The notes: a model not told the origin generated them from the letters alone. A stretch of 64,000 nucleotides of DNA from Schistosoma haematobium (GCF_000699445.3 NC_067196.1:74593864-74657863), one strand, 5' to 3'; positions 46,501 to 56,325 are shown, counted from the stretch's first letter. Translations and numbers: made by a program.

Positions 46501-49209
46501 AAATTGCATTCATATATGTGGAGCGGCCACTACGTTGTAGAAAATGGATTTATCCAGAATCATCTATTCTATGAACTTCATAACTCGTTCACATAATCCT
46601 TGTACAAGCTATTATTTACTTGTGCAATTCCTCAACTATACAGGATTGTGTACTGAAATATGAAGTGCTGTCTTTGTTTAAGAGGTAGAACTAAGTTGGA
46701 ACCCACGATTGATTAGTTAAAAGTTGAGTGCTACTTCTGATTCGTTTGGGGTAGGAAATGATTGCAAATATTTCTGTAAATATTTTCAAGCAGGATATCT
46801 TGTCCTCTAGAGTTCTTATATGTGCTTAAAGTATATAGTAGAATAAGTACGTCAATTTGTCTCATCATCTTTGTTTTAGAAATATTTATTTCAACTGATG
46901 GTGTTCAAAACAAGCTGTTTACAGAAAGGATAAGCTATCATGGAAACTAGTGTTCCTTCACTTTAAGTATGAATATCAGTTGCGGTTAGCAAAGTTTTAT
47001 TCTTGTTAACCAAATGTTATTACTTACTATCTATTATTTCATTGTAATCCCTTGGGGCGTTTTTGTTTTCTTACGTGCAGCCCATCTTCCAAAGAGAAGA
47101 GTGTTCAAAGACATGGGAATTTATCTAGTACTTCACCTGAATTAATAACTAATTCCCTTGTCAATATTAAAGCAAAGGTCTCTGATAAAAGTGATAAACA
47201 AAAAGTGACACATACTTCAGGAACAGCTGATGTGAATGATGTTGAGAAATTTATTTATAATAAGTGTTTGTCAGCGGTACAAAGGAGAAATGCATTAGAA
47301 CAACGCCTCCGTGAAGCATATACAAATACCGACGAGTTTGTAAGAGCCGAAGAGATTGAAGTGAGTTTTCTTTTACTTAGGAAAAATTTCTAAATAATAA
47401 TTGATTACTTATGGATAACTGGTGTCATATTGTCTACTTATTAGAGTTGTGCGATTTTCGCCGATCATTTTTACGTGTCTATTAAACAGAATGACCCATG
47501 TTGCACTAATAGGTGTCCATTTATTAAAACCGGTCAACGAAACTGTAAATCTAAATTTTGTTTCTTAGCATTAATTAGTGTGATGCATGTACAACTGATG
47601 CTCCATATAATCACTCTAATCCATATGACTGAATAACAAAGCCATTTACCGTTAATACTATCTTTTTTACACCGGTAGCGACTTTCTTAAGTGCTGAATC
47701 AAGTATACTAGTTATTCAGTATAGATCAAATTCTATCGATAAAGTTTATAATACAACCACTCATCCAGACAACTTTTTTCTGTCATGCAACATAGTTTTT
47801 TGTAACTGAAAATAGACCTTTTTGTTAATTATCATGAATAAATTTTCTGTGGTATATAGCTTTCGATATATTTTACTTCTCCTTAGGCTACACTTTATCA
47901 TATCGGATAATTGTCGTCTTCCTTTTATTCACTCCTTACTTCTACATGAGTAGTCTATCAAAGCTAATACGACTATATTTTAGTGGCCCAATATCTGATT
48001 CCAGATGGAGCATTTCTGCTTATTATCGAAGTATACATGTTGCCAATCCTCGTATATATTTATCGACTTAATCCGCGTTAGTGAATAACAAAATTAATTA
48101 AGCCAAATACGAGGACGGATTTTTGAATGCGTATATTTTGTACACTCATTGATTGGAAGAGACAGTCAGAGGAATAAAGCGAAGAGAGTGAAACGAAACG
48201 ACGTGCAGTGAAGATGGCATGTGAACCAACTCAATTTAACCAAGCATGAATCGATATTTATAGCCAGACGAAAATAAGTTACAGATATGTTTTGAATAAG
48301 ATAAGAAGTGTACACACATACTCTCATATAAAAACAGTCAAGGTCGATAGGTGAATAATTAAGAAGGTCAAAATATGACTCAAGAAAAATGAATAAATTG
48401 GCCTATCCAGAAGGTAGAATAAGTCATATGGGCTTAATATGATAACCAACACTACAACATAACCAACGAAGTAACGAAACCTCGGTTACATTCATCAATC
48501 TAGTTTCAAACCTTTACCGTATATATTGCACCATTAATTCCTAGTAGAAACACGTAGTTTACTTCCCAATCTAAGACAACGTTCGTGTGTAGTAAACTGT
48601 TAAAATAAACAATCGAAAACTACCGAAGGGGGGATAAAATTATTTATAGATTGATACTAGCAGCAAAAAAGATCTTAGGTTTATAAGAAAAAGGTCATAT
48701 TGCCACCGACTATACTTTGTAGTGGACTTGATTGATGACGCTGTGAATTGTCAGAAGTTATTTTTATCAATGTACTGAAATTAAGTATCTTTGTTATCAA
48801 ACAGTATGACATAGACTAAAATGAAGGGTGTTTGATTACTTAATCACCTTGATTTTTGTCATCCCTGATTGTTTATGTTTAAACTAATAAGTATCTCATG
48901 TTCATGCTACTTTTGATAAATATCATATATACAAGAACTTTTATACCCTGATGTATACTAACATCGGCAGTTGATTTGTCGCAATATCTTCTGAAATATG
49001 TTATCGTGATTTTATCCTTTCAGTTCATTTTCTTTCGATTCCGTGTTTTCGTAATTATTTATACCTTTTCTGATGTTTATCAGCTGTTTTGATTGCTTTT
49101 TATTTTATAATAATAGAAAATTAAAATGGATCTATGCACTCTCGTTGATGATCTATACACCGATGAATTGTTGAAAAAATGGATACCTATGTCTATTGGA
49201 TCTGGATAG
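34443..49209 (+). CDS. ELL: ELL: RNA polymerase II elongation factor (N-terminal ELL domain), six exons
   Basis: Exons 34443-34525, 35182-35279, 36731-36844, 36888-36959, 47081-47360 and 49117-49209 (stop TAG) have GT-AG borders and join without a phase break into about 240 residues. The product shows CDFIHLRLTESLLCSLENIK, GTVYFSLVNV, then CLQNIQYRYRTKATDDSFVK and ARENLVKEVENSRQQKIKAL. Human ELL has FHVKLTDSALRAFE, FSFYLSNIG and IQ...ATDDSYQKARQSMAQAEEE in the same order. The end, CTLVDDLYTDELLKKW, resembles the YTLKDYVFKELQRDWP stretch of the ELL middle domain. ELL raises polymerase II elongation rate in super/little elongation complexes. The long linker and C-terminal occludin-like domain of animal ELLs are absent here. 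Introns are 656, 1451, 43, 10121 and 1756 bp; the large one is filled with family B elements. The true start may be upstream. An AATAAA lies at 49311. Confidence 0.7.
34526..35181. other. ELL intron
   Basis: AT-rich, no repeat or second gene recognised. Confidence 0.5.
35182..35279 (+). CDS. ELL: ELL exon (KIVVTTSGSDSVYE ... VNVRKS)
   Basis: A strong pyrimidine-rich acceptor (CTTTTCTATTTCTTTTAG) and a GTAAGT donor. Phase 0 in, two bases out, matching its neighbours. Confidence 0.7.
35280..36730. other. ELL intron
   Basis: No recognisable element. Open stretches on both strands lack protein-like features. Confidence 0.5.
36731..36844 (+). CDS. ELL: ELL exon with the ATDDS motif
   Basis: Acceptor TTTATTGTAG, donor GTAAGAC. 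Encodes CLQNIQYRYRTKATDDSFVK and a helical segment. ATDDS-x-x-K-A-R is the signature by which I recognise ELL. Confidence 0.78.
36888..36959 (+). CDS. ELL: ELL exon after a 43-bp intron
   Basis: Acceptor TTTGTTTTAG, donor GTATGT. Encodes IKALEYQLKSASLIKDERNT plus KAR, a charged helix. The 43-bp upstream intron fits the short introns of schistosome 5' gene regions. Confidence 0.75.
37029..37439 (+). mobile_element. Family B, severely 5'-truncated copy (3' end only) with target duplication
   Basis: Contains the last family B codons (GGGGCGGCCAAACCAAAACG) and the 3' untranslated region to GTAGTTGACTGAC. A 13-bp duplication TGGTTTCGAGTTG flanks it (37015-37027 and 37440-37452). More than 350 bases are identical, in inverse orientation, to 38500-38850. 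Confidence 0.85.
37453..38434. other. Spacer between inverted family B copies (ELL intron)
   Basis: AT-rich, no gene or repeat recognised. Confidence 0.45.
38435..39360 (-). mobile_element. Family B, 5'-truncated copy, antisense
   Basis: Tail at the left (CAGTCAGTCAGTT), C-terminal domain pieces (GHVLRMPRHRLPRR, complement near 38880-38920) and the IGSEVVKRIDNFTYLGSLI region near 39060-39130. It then holds the same extra segment of about 140 bases as the copy at 54764-55810. The nearly full-length element at 39387 begins just beyond it. Confidence 0.8.
39373..39386. repeat. Target duplication of the full-length family B element (left)
   Basis: GAACACTGACCATC, repeated with one change (GAACATTGACCATC) at 43616-43629. 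Confidence 0.8.
40025..41170 (+). pseudogene. Family B endonuclease, split by an insertion
   Basis: KLHIGAFNVRTLCQIGQQAS and IDVCCVSETHIQDP carry the N and E motifs of APE-type endonucleases. CLFVVSAYAPID follows (about 40400). After the insertion the frame goes on with NIVLVTGDFNAEIGSLNQTE (GDFN motif) and ANTNFKHKERYRLTW, then a TGA at 41067-41069. The SDH motif appears as MDSDHALIRARI at 41172. This enzyme would nick target DNA to prime reverse transcription. It is interrupted and not functional. Confidence 0.8.
40496..40853 (-). mobile_element. Miniature family B derivative: 5' leader joined to 3' UTR
   Basis: On the minus strand it reads the first 150-odd bases of the family B 5' leader (CCGACCGTTGGTGCTACCTT...), then passes at about 40690 directly into the last 190 bases of the 3' UTR and the TAGCTGACTGAC tail. 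No coding part remains. It lies antisense inside the endonuclease of the full-length copy, with a possible GGAA duplication at both borders. Confidence 0.75.
41172..43327 (+). pseudogene. Family B linker, reverse transcriptase and C-terminal domain
   Basis: 41172-41534 is the endonuclease end and linker. A TGA and a TAA break the next stretch. RT follows in two frames: 41946-42230 (PIYKRGLKSSCDNHRGISLT, RENQAGFRPGRGCIDHIFTI) and 42247-42720 (CLKAAFDSVDREILWQ, GVHQGCPLSPFLFNFVIDLL, LEYADDIVLFGEDA). 42914-43327 carries the C-terminal part VRSVLIYGSETWRLRVEDTC and GHVLRMPEHRLPRR. The catalytic YADD is intact. Confidence 0.82.
43616..43629. repeat. Target duplication of the full-length family B element (right)
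   Basis: GAACATTGACCATC directly after the TGAC tail. Confidence 0.8.
43650..43722 (+). repeat. tRNA-like SINE head
   Basis: A-box-like TGGCTTAGTGTTT (43657) and B-box GGTTCGAATTC (43701-43711), 44 bases apart, as in tRNA-derived SINEs. No ribozyme core follows. Confidence 0.5.
43723..45780. other. ELL intron, gene-free
   Basis: AT-rich. A 32-base exon-like segment at 45291-45322 (strong TTTCTTTTGCAG, donor GTAGGT) does not keep the ELL frame. Confidence 0.45.
45797..45851 (-). ncRNA. Hammerhead ribozyme of the schistosome SM-alpha type (probably impaired)
   Basis: Minus strand: GGTACATCCAG, core CTGACGAG (45839-45832), stem II TCCCAGATAGGA, GAAAC (45818-45814), short stem III GCGCGT, cleavage triplet GTC (45809-45807), then CTGGAT pairing with ATCCAG as stem I. 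Cleavage would be after 45807. Position 11.1 is A instead of C, so the G10.1-C11.1 pair that closes stem II is lost, which should lower activity. The tRNA-like head of the SINE is not recognisable upstream (to the right). Confidence 0.8.
45852..47080. other. ELL intron, gene-free
   Basis: No further exon or repeat recognised. Confidence 0.45.
47081..47360 (+). CDS. ELL: ELL exon (linker and second helical region)
   Basis: Acceptor TTTTCTTACGTGCAG, donor GTGAGT. One base completes the codon left by the 36959 exon and 93 codons follow. Serine/lysine-rich linker, then VEKFIYNKCLSAVQRRNALE and EQRLREAYTNTDEFVRAEEI. Confidence 0.7.
47361..47982. other. ELL last intron, first part
   Basis: AT-rich, nothing recognised. 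Confidence 0.45.
47983..48456 (+). repeat. LTR-like repeat, partial copy
   Basis: TTTTAGTGGCCCAATATCTG to GATAACCAACACTACA aligns along its length with 57810-58259, including the CATATAAAAACAGTCAAGG block (TATA-like) and the end CACTACA. The left quarter of the other copy is missing. It lies in the last ELL intron. Confidence 0.65.
48457..49116. other. ELL last intron, remainder
   Basis: Nothing recognised. Confidence 0.4.
49117..49209 (+). CDS. ELL: ELL last exon
   Basis: Starts in phase 0 after TAATAATAG and encodes KIKMDLCTLVDDLYTDELLK then KWIPMSIGSG and TAG. The weak pyrimidine tract is the main doubt. Confidence 0.6.
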   Translation, partial: KIKMDLCTLVDDLYTDELLKKWIPMSIGSG

Positions 49210-49310
49210 TTTTGTTGTGATATCTTATTTTCTTGTGCATATTTTCTTATAAGAGTAGTATATCAAACTATGCAAAAATTTTATGTGTATTCATTTTTGT
49301 ATAGATTGTA

Positions 49311-49316
49311 AATAAA
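49311..49316 (+). terminator. Polyadenylation signal for ELL
   Basis: AATAAA about 100 bases after the stop codon. Confidence 0.55.
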
Positions 49317-50020
49317 TTCACGCTGCACAAACATATTCAAATTCATTTTCTTGTTGTTCTGGTATGTTCGTGAGACGCTATTTCATGTTTGCTTCGTTTA
49401 AATTGAATTTATTTTTGAAGGATATTAGAGCAGACATTTCATCTTGTTGATGACATGCCTTTATTAATGTGTAAAGATTCTGGTTGTTTTTAATTTCGTT
49501 AACACTCGGCTTTTATGGATTTATTAATTTACAAATCAACATTGTATCCAATGTTCTATTAAGATACGATAAATTTTTTAAAACTTGGAATTAAAATAAG
49601 TGGCGTTTGGAAGACATTAAAATAAAGATACTTGTAAAATATTTCCGCGATTCAAACTCTAAGTGGTGTATGGGTTAGAAGCTGACCCCGGCTGTAGAAT
49701 TCTTGATCGAGATCTATGAACCTATCGTTATTCATGGTTGGTGGTGTTAAATTAATTAGCTAGGAGTTTCTCGCAGCTGAGTTGATTCACTTATCCCATA
49801 TCTTACATTAATCTTCGAGCTTAGTCTTATTCTAAACTTCTGAATTTTGCTACTTTTTTGGAAATCATACTGTCTGTGGATGTTTCCAGTACACACCTCA
49901 TCTGTCAAATACAATGGACTACATGATTAAATACCGATTACTTGCCTATGACTTCTAATAGCCAATCGTTTACGCAATATTTCCTCTACCACTGATTTGA
50001 TGAGGTATTTACAGTTTACG
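49317..50020. other. Intergenic, gene-free
   Basis: Between the ELL polyadenylation signal and the target duplication of the next element. Nothing recognised. Confidence 0.45.
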
Positions 50021-50037
50021 TAGGTTTCAGCTCTTAC

Positions 50038-51143
50038 TTACTTACGCCTGTTACTCCTAATGGAGCATAGGCCACCGCCGACCATTCTACAACCCACTCT
50101 GTCCTGGGCCTTCTTTTCTAATTCCATCCAATTCTTGTGCATTTTTCTCATGTCTATCTCCATTTCCCGGCGTAATGTGTTCTTTGATCTTCCTCTTTTC
50201 CTTTGGCCTTGAGGATTCCATGTAAGGGCTTGTCTTGTGACGCAGTCGGGTGCTTTCCTCAATGTATATCCTATCCACTTCCAGCTCTTCTTCCTGATTT
50301 CTTCCTCCGCTGTATCTGTATCTGTCATCCAATCAACCGAAATATAGCGAAACGACCTAATAGCTAAGCATTACACTTATAACACATTCAAGCAAACGAA
50401 CATGACCTGTTTCTGTTGTCTAGCATTAGCTAAACCGGATTTCTTAATGGTTAATCCTAACTTTTATCTTTGATATATTTGATCCAAATAGTAAGACAAA
50501 TCATTGATATATTTCGCTTGTTTATGTAATGTATTCTAGATAACTCACGGAGTCTATGGATAAAATTATTGTTATATTGATTCTCTACTTTAGTTTACTC
50601 TTGAGCATCATGTAATCAATCTCGTTTCATTGAGACCTACTGCTGCTGAGGCTGCTTCTACACTGGTCGTTTTCTCTTGCATTTGTTGTTGCGTTTGGGA
50701 TAGAAGGGCCAGATCATCTGCGAAGTCTAGATCGTCCAACTGCATCCTAGATGTCCACTGTATCCCGCGTTTCCCTTCAGATGTTGACGTCTTCATGATC
50801 CAGTCGATCACCAGGAAAAAGAGAAAGGGTGAGAGTAGGCAACCTTGCCTAACACCGGTCTTCACTTCGAACGACTTTGTCAACTGTTCTCCATGCACGA
50901 TTTTGCAGTTTAATCCATCATATGAATTCCGTATGATATTGATTATCTTCTGAGGGACGCCGTAGTGTTGAAGAAGTTTCCATAGTGTTGTTCTGTCCAC
51001 GCTGTCAAATGCTTTCTCGTAGTCAATGAAGTTGATGTAGAGTGATGAATTCCATTCAATTGATTGTTCCACAATGATCCGTAGAGTTGCGATTTGGTCT
51101 GTACACGATCTATCCTTACGGAGTCCTTCATCCTGTTTAACAA
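50038..51143 (-). pseudogene. Family A reverse transcriptase and C-terminal end, with replaced segment
   Basis: 51072-50608: [60 protein letters not shown] (active site FADD) and AASAAVGLN, where the frame leaves the element. 50328-50038 resumes at [20 protein letters not shown] and ends NRRK. The 465-bp RT part is nearly identical in protein to that at 61425-62628, so both come from a recent source. Confidence 0.82.
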
Positions 51144-51198
51144 TACCCTGTTGAAGACTTTTCCTGGTATTGAAAGAAGAGTGATGCCTCTGTAGTTA

Positions 51199-52563
51199 TC
51201 ACAGTTGCTGAGATCGCCTTTCTTTGGTGATTACCTCTCCTTCCTTGCTTTTCACTGGTCGTTCTGGTTTGCGGCGATTTCCAGAGAGTTTCTTTGTCGT
51301 GTCATACAGTTCTCTAATGTTTCCTTCTCTTACAGCCTTTTCCGCCGTCGTTGCTAAATCTTCCACATATTTACGTTTGTCGGTTCTGATGCTCCTCTTC
51401 ACTTGTTTGTTTACTTCTGTGTATTCAGCTTGTGCCTTGGCTTTTTCTGCTCTTGTTCGACTGGTATTGATTGCTGCTTTCTTGCTCCTCCTTTCTTGAA
51501 TCTTATCCAATGTATCAACAGTGATCCATTCCTTGTGATGGTGCTTCTTGTGGCCCAGGACCTCATGACATGTTGAAGTGATTGCCTCTTTGATCCCCTT
51601 CCAGTTGCTCTCCATAGTAGTTCCTTCTCCATTGAGTAGATCATGAAAGGCCTGGAACTTATTGCTGAGGACTATCTTGAATTCGTTGAGTTTGTCAGTA
51701 TCCCGAAGAAAGGCCGTATTGAACTTTCGTGATATTGTCCGCCCCGTTGTGCAGTGCTTCTTGAGTTTCAATTTCATCTTGACGATCAGCAAATGATGAT
51801 CTGATGCTATATCAGCTCCTCTTTTGGTTCTCACGTCGATTTGGTTTTGTGTAGTGTGATCCGGTGAAGTCCATGTGGTTTTGTGAATGCGCTTATATGG
51901 GAATATTGTTCCGCCCATGACCAGTTTATTGAAGGCGCATAGATTTGCAAATCTCTCACCATTTTCGTTCCTTTCTCCCAGTCAGTCCGTGTCGTCCCAT
52001 GATGTCTTCATAGCCAGTGTTGCCCGTTCCAACCTTGTCATTGAAATCTCCCATCAGAATGGTCAGGTCCATTTTGTCGGGCACTTCTCGACGATTGACT
52101 GCAGCCTATCATTGAATTGATCTTTCGCGTCTTCATTGTAGTCGTTGGTAGGCGCATAGCATTGGATGATGTTCATTGAAAAGCCCTCTTTCTTTGTTTT
52201 GAACGAGGCTTTCATGATCCTTGGTCCATGAGATTCCCATCCTATAAGCGCATTTTACGCTTGTTTGGACAGCATCAATGCAACTCCTTGTGTATGTGGG
52301 GCATTTTTTTCTTTATGGCCGGAGTATAACAGGAGCTCTCCTGTAGTTAGTCGTTGTTGTCCAACTTGTGTCCAATGTGTTTCACTGATCCCAAGCACCT
52401 CCAGGTTGTATCTCCTCATTTCTGCAGCAATCTGGAAGGCTCTCCCGGTGTCCCACATTGTACGAACATTCCATGTACCTAAATAAATGGTTGCTCTGGT
52501 TGTCAGAAGGGGCATCGGCCTCGTAACTTTCGAAGGAACTCGGCTTTCGTCGTGAGGCGTCAT
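51199..52563 (-). pseudogene. Family A endonuclease and linker, frameshifted
   Basis: 52563-52255 opens with MTPHDESRVPSKVTRPMPLL and has IYLGTWNVRTMWDTGRAFQI, VLGISETHWTQVGQQRLTTG and APHTQGVALMLSKQA, the first half of an APE-type endonuclease. A stop and frame changes follow (WESHGPRIMKASFKTKKEGF, then QCYAPTNDYNEDAKDQFNDR). 51918-51199 restores a frame with TSPDHTTQNQIDV and DIASDHHLLIVKMKLK (the D-H catalytic end) and a lysine-rich linker ending in GEVITKE, where the deletion lies. Confidence 0.8.
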
Positions 52564-52766
52564 AGTTCTTCTAAATGAAGACCTTCTGACTCCCAGGGCA
52601 GAGTTTAAAAGGTTCGAATAATTTTTTCTGGTCAGCGTTTTTTAGCGAGTTAGTTTTCTACGGGATAGGGTCGCTAACCCCATGCCCAACCATCCTCCTT
52701 TATCCGGGCTTGGGACTGGCAGTAGCCACCGGAGGGACTCCAGGCGGAGTTAGGTTTCAGCTCTTA

Positions 52767-53293
52767 GCTGTATATTTTTAATGAATCCATTTTGTCTGAG
52801 GTTATGTTTCTTTTGTGGTTTGAGTAATGACTCATCCGCTTAAGTGTATTATACGAGACACTTCTAACCTGTGACTCCATGTACGGAGTTTTATTTCATA
52901 AGCCACAGTATATATGTTTGAAAGAAAAGACTACTAATGAAACAAAATTCACACTTTGATGTGTTTAGTTTGACCGAGAAAGTGCAATAGCATCTTGCTA
53001 GCTATTCTCAAATGATGTTAATTACTCGAAAATTTCTCCAACTCTTCATACAGCTACAATTTGCAGTCATAATTTCATATGAACTCTACAAATGGCATGT
53101 TTTTAGTTGATCAACAGAACTAATTCTGTTAATTTTCGAAATTGTATTGAACGGTGATGTTTCGGATTTCAGAGAAAAAACATCGTACTGGATGCTCCTG
53201 TTTTATGATATCTTTGTGAGTGACATTTCTTAAAATATGCACTGAATGATTACTGATCGGTTTACTCCATAACCAAATTTTAGTTGCTCAGTG
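52767..53293. promoter_or_regulatory. Intergenic region upstream of the small membrane-protein gene
   Basis: AT-rich and gene-free. The promoter of the gene at 53294 should lie here, but no clear TATA or initiator can be picked. Confidence 0.3.
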
Positions 53294-53360
53294 ATGACTT
53301 ACAAAACTGAAGTTTTCGACAACTATTTACAGCCAAGCGATGAAAATCTTAACTCAGGAG
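53294..53360 (+). CDS. Exon 1 of the small membrane-protein gene
   Basis: Start codon at 53294 and donor GGAG/GTAAAT. Confidence 0.55.
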
Positions 53361-54029
53361 GTAAATCACAAACTGAAAGGTGGGGGAAATATCCAGTTTT
53401 TTCCGTTATTCAGTTAAATAAAAGAATTACTTTGCTAAATAAATATGACGTATCTAAATTATAAAGGATAACATTTCGCAGAGCAGATTATAGACAAAAA
53501 TATACATTGGTTAATAAATACTCAACAGATGTGTCGTTCAAATAATATTTAGTTCACTTTATTAATATTATATCAAAGGTGAATTAGGGTTTTAATCGTT
53601 CCTGATCACATCTGAATAAGATTATCCAGTTCATTCTGGCTTAATACTGTTAATCATATTAGCAACAGAACGTTTCCCTAACGAAGAAATTAAATAAATA
53701 CTAGTCGCTAAATCATTTGACTAATCCAATGATTTACAACAAGCAAATGACAACTTTTAAGTGCCTTCTTTTATGCATAACTCATCTTAAGCATTTTACT
53801 AATTCGCTAATTTAAGGGTTCAGTTTTCAACTTAAAATTTGCGACTAATCCTTGGTTTATTAAATTTCTTTGGAAGGCATTAAGACATTGGTTTCGTGAA
53901 GGATTTCGGGGAACAGTATACCTTGGAGTGCCACTCTTAATGCTTATTTTGGGCAATATGCCATCTACCCCAGAATATATTCATAATATGGTGAGAGATC
54001 GTTATTTAAAGTCAACAGGAGTAAGCTGA
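53294..54029 (+). CDS. Unrecognised 90-residue single-pass membrane protein, two exons
   Basis: Exon 1 53294-53360: ATG, encoding MTYKTEVFDNYLQPSDENLN plus SG and one base before GTAAAT. Exon 2 53824-54029, after AAGGGTTCAG: VFNLKFATNPWFIKFLWKAL, then RHWFREGFRGTVYLGVPLLM, LILGNMPSTPEYIHNMVRDR and YLKSTGVS, TGA. The 463-bp intron keeps phase (G/TT). A hydrophobic stretch (about residues 53-66, TVYLGVPLLMLILG) follows a basic, aromatic-rich helix (WKALRHWFREGFRG) and precedes a short polar tail: an N-in, single-pass layout. Such size and layout are common among accessory subunits of mitochondrial respiratory complexes, but I cannot name it. Only splice phase and composition support it; no homologue was recognised. 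Confidence 0.6.
53824..54029 (+). CDS. Exon 2 of the small membrane-protein gene
   Basis: Acceptor TTTAAGGGTTCAG and stop TGA at 54027-54029. Without the exon the open stretch could be missed because it has no early ATG. Confidence 0.6.
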
Positions 54030-54763
54030 TTTAGTATAATTTTACTATTTAATCATTTATGTAATTCTAAATTAACTCTCTATTTTCTGGTTAAAGTACT
54101 TTTTGTTATCCGCAGATCATTGGTTTTGATTTGAAAAATATGAATAAGTTTATTAGACTACAGAGAGATTCCTTATGCTTAAATATTGCTATATTTATGC
54201 ATGATTCTTGTTTAGTTTTAATATCACCTAATGATAAAGTCCTAAAACACATGAACATAAATGAGGGTTATTATGTTATCCTGTGACATAGTGAAAAGTC
54301 ACAAATCATCCTACTGGATTTGAGGTTATTCCCTTATTTTCGACCATAAATACACTGATTCACTTTCATAGAAGAGATCGTGTATGGATTTGATGTGAAG
54401 AAGTCAGATGAAACTAGTTAATTCAGTGACATCATGATTTAAAGGGAACTAACAGTTAGTTAAAAGTACATAACCAATAGCGAAAACTCGTACTACTAAA
54501 GAGAGTTCACTAACTGATTCTAAAAATAATCTGTTTTATCAAAACGGGAAAACACAGTATGATCACTTTCACAAAGTGTTTACTTTGTACATCTACATTG
54601 ACTAATTAAGTGTCTCATATAAACAAATTTCTCGCTTACATTTCCAGGTCATTATACACATCCTTGATGATAGAGAATAGTTTGACACATTTTGGAGTGG
54701 TGATACATTGAACCAATCAGAAATCATCAAATGAAAAATGCACTTGATATGCCTGATTTGTCA
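54030..54763. other. Intergenic, gene-free
   Basis: AT-rich. No repeat or exon supported. Confidence 0.45.
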
Positions 54764-55810
54764 GTCAGTCAGTTACAACGTAGGACCAGGTACATATATG
54801 CATCGGTCCAAGTTGCCACACCTCATCAGCACAACAAGATAAACACCTAATTCATATAAGTAGTTACTTCAATGGTAGTAATATATAGAAGAAAGATTGT
54901 GTATAAGAATATAATATAGGAAGAAATAATTAGTTCATAGAAAGCAAGGTATAAAGCAATTTTAATTTCACAGTTTAAGGAAAGACTGAGAGTGTATACA
55001 CCGACGCCATTGTGATCGATTTTGAGCCATGTCACCAACAGTCTCCAACCATTGGTTACGATAGTCATGTGGACCCCAACCAAGTAGTCTGTATCTACCG
55101 ACATGGCTCAGACCAGAAGGTGGTGAATTTATGGACTGATATCACGTTTTGGTTTGGCCGCCCCTAACTCCTCCAACCATCTCCAACACTAGTCAGCATT
55201 GCGCGTCGTGGTAATCGGTGTCTGGGCATACGTAACACGTGGCCCAACCATGTCAGTCGATGAAGATTCGCACAGTATACTTGTCCTTTAATTGATAGAC
55301 GGATATTTCACCTTCACCATAGGTGATGTAAGTTGGCAAAAACGAAACGAGCTTTGTGAATCCGTGCAGAGTTTTGGTCAGACACCAACCAACTAGGGTT
55401 GATCAGACTTCCAAGATAAGTGAAGTTGTCGATGCGTTTGACTACTTCACTCCCTATCCTTGATTCAGGTGTTGATGTAGATCAGTCCTGAAGCAACAAG
55501 CGTGCATTTATAGGGAGGGAAAAGGCAATAAAATTAGTATTTATCAAAATGACACTAACTATACTAATCAGCGACTGATCACTGTAAATAATACTTTTCT
55601 GTAGATGATCTGTTCTTGACTGGACAACCTATTAGCCACATATTCAATTACAGTACTGAAAAACAAACGTTTGTATATCCTAGCAAGCAACAAACTTGCA
55701 TTTATAGAGAAGAAACACATCCTAAATACCCTGTCATTGTAGCTCAATGCTACCAAAAGACTGCATTTAGTCAGCGTCTTCACCAAACAGGACACATACA
55801 TGAATGCACT
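54764..55810 (-). mobile_element. Family B, 5'-truncated copy, antisense
   Basis: Tail at the left (GTCAGTCAGTCAGTTAC), 3' UTR and C-terminal domain identical over long stretches to 38443-39170. RT pieces lie at the right: LVKTLTKCSLLVALSYNDRV and FRMCFFSINASLLLA correspond to LFGEDADKMQSLLTALSNNA and FGMRFSPSKCKLLLQ. Between them sits an extra segment of about 140 bases flanked by copies of AAGCAACAA..TGCATTTATAG (55491-55513 and 55683-55705). Confidence 0.8.
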
Positions 55811-56325
55811 TAGTCAAATAAACTTGCTTCCTCACTCTTCATCTGTCCTATAGAATAGCCGAGCTTGTGTATAGTAAGAGTGCCTATTGGCATCAGCTTT
55901 CAGACACCGCACTTTACAGCAATTGGTTTTTAAAGTATTCTATAAAATACGATGCCATAGGATACAACTGATTTAGGATAATCATAGCATTTAACAAATT
56001 CTCTGTTATTCATTAAGTTTGACCACCGAAAGTCATCATTGACTAAATAAAACACCATTTCGTAATTTTGTAGGTGAGTCTTTCAATGGAAATTTATGTA
56101 GTCAGATTTATGTGTTAAGAAAAAAATAGTTTGTTGGTCTATTTCCAATGTTTATTTATAACATGCTTTTTGTTCACTATAAAAATCTACTTAATTTGTA
56201 AAGGCTTGTATTATCTCATTGTTGATATTACAGCCTCCAATCTACCATTCTTTTTTGTCATACGTATATCCTGAGCTAATCGTTTCTATACTCCCATTTA
56301 TTCACAAGTCATTATTAAAGTTTGA
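55811..56325. other. Gene-free stretch
   Basis: Nothing recognised. Confidence 0.4.

Larger units (their letters stand above)
50037..52750 (-). mobile_element. Family A RTE-like retrotransposon with both ends, internally rearranged
   Basis: TAAG-type tail at the left (CTTACTTACGCC) and the family leader at the right (...CCGGAGGGACTCCAGGCGGAGT). A 16-bp duplication TAGGTTTCAGCTCTTA flanks it at 50021-50036 and 52751-52766. Internally it lacks about 100 codons before RT, and about 290 bp of unrelated AT-rich sequence (50330-50620) replaces the middle of the C-terminal domain. Confidence 0.88.
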
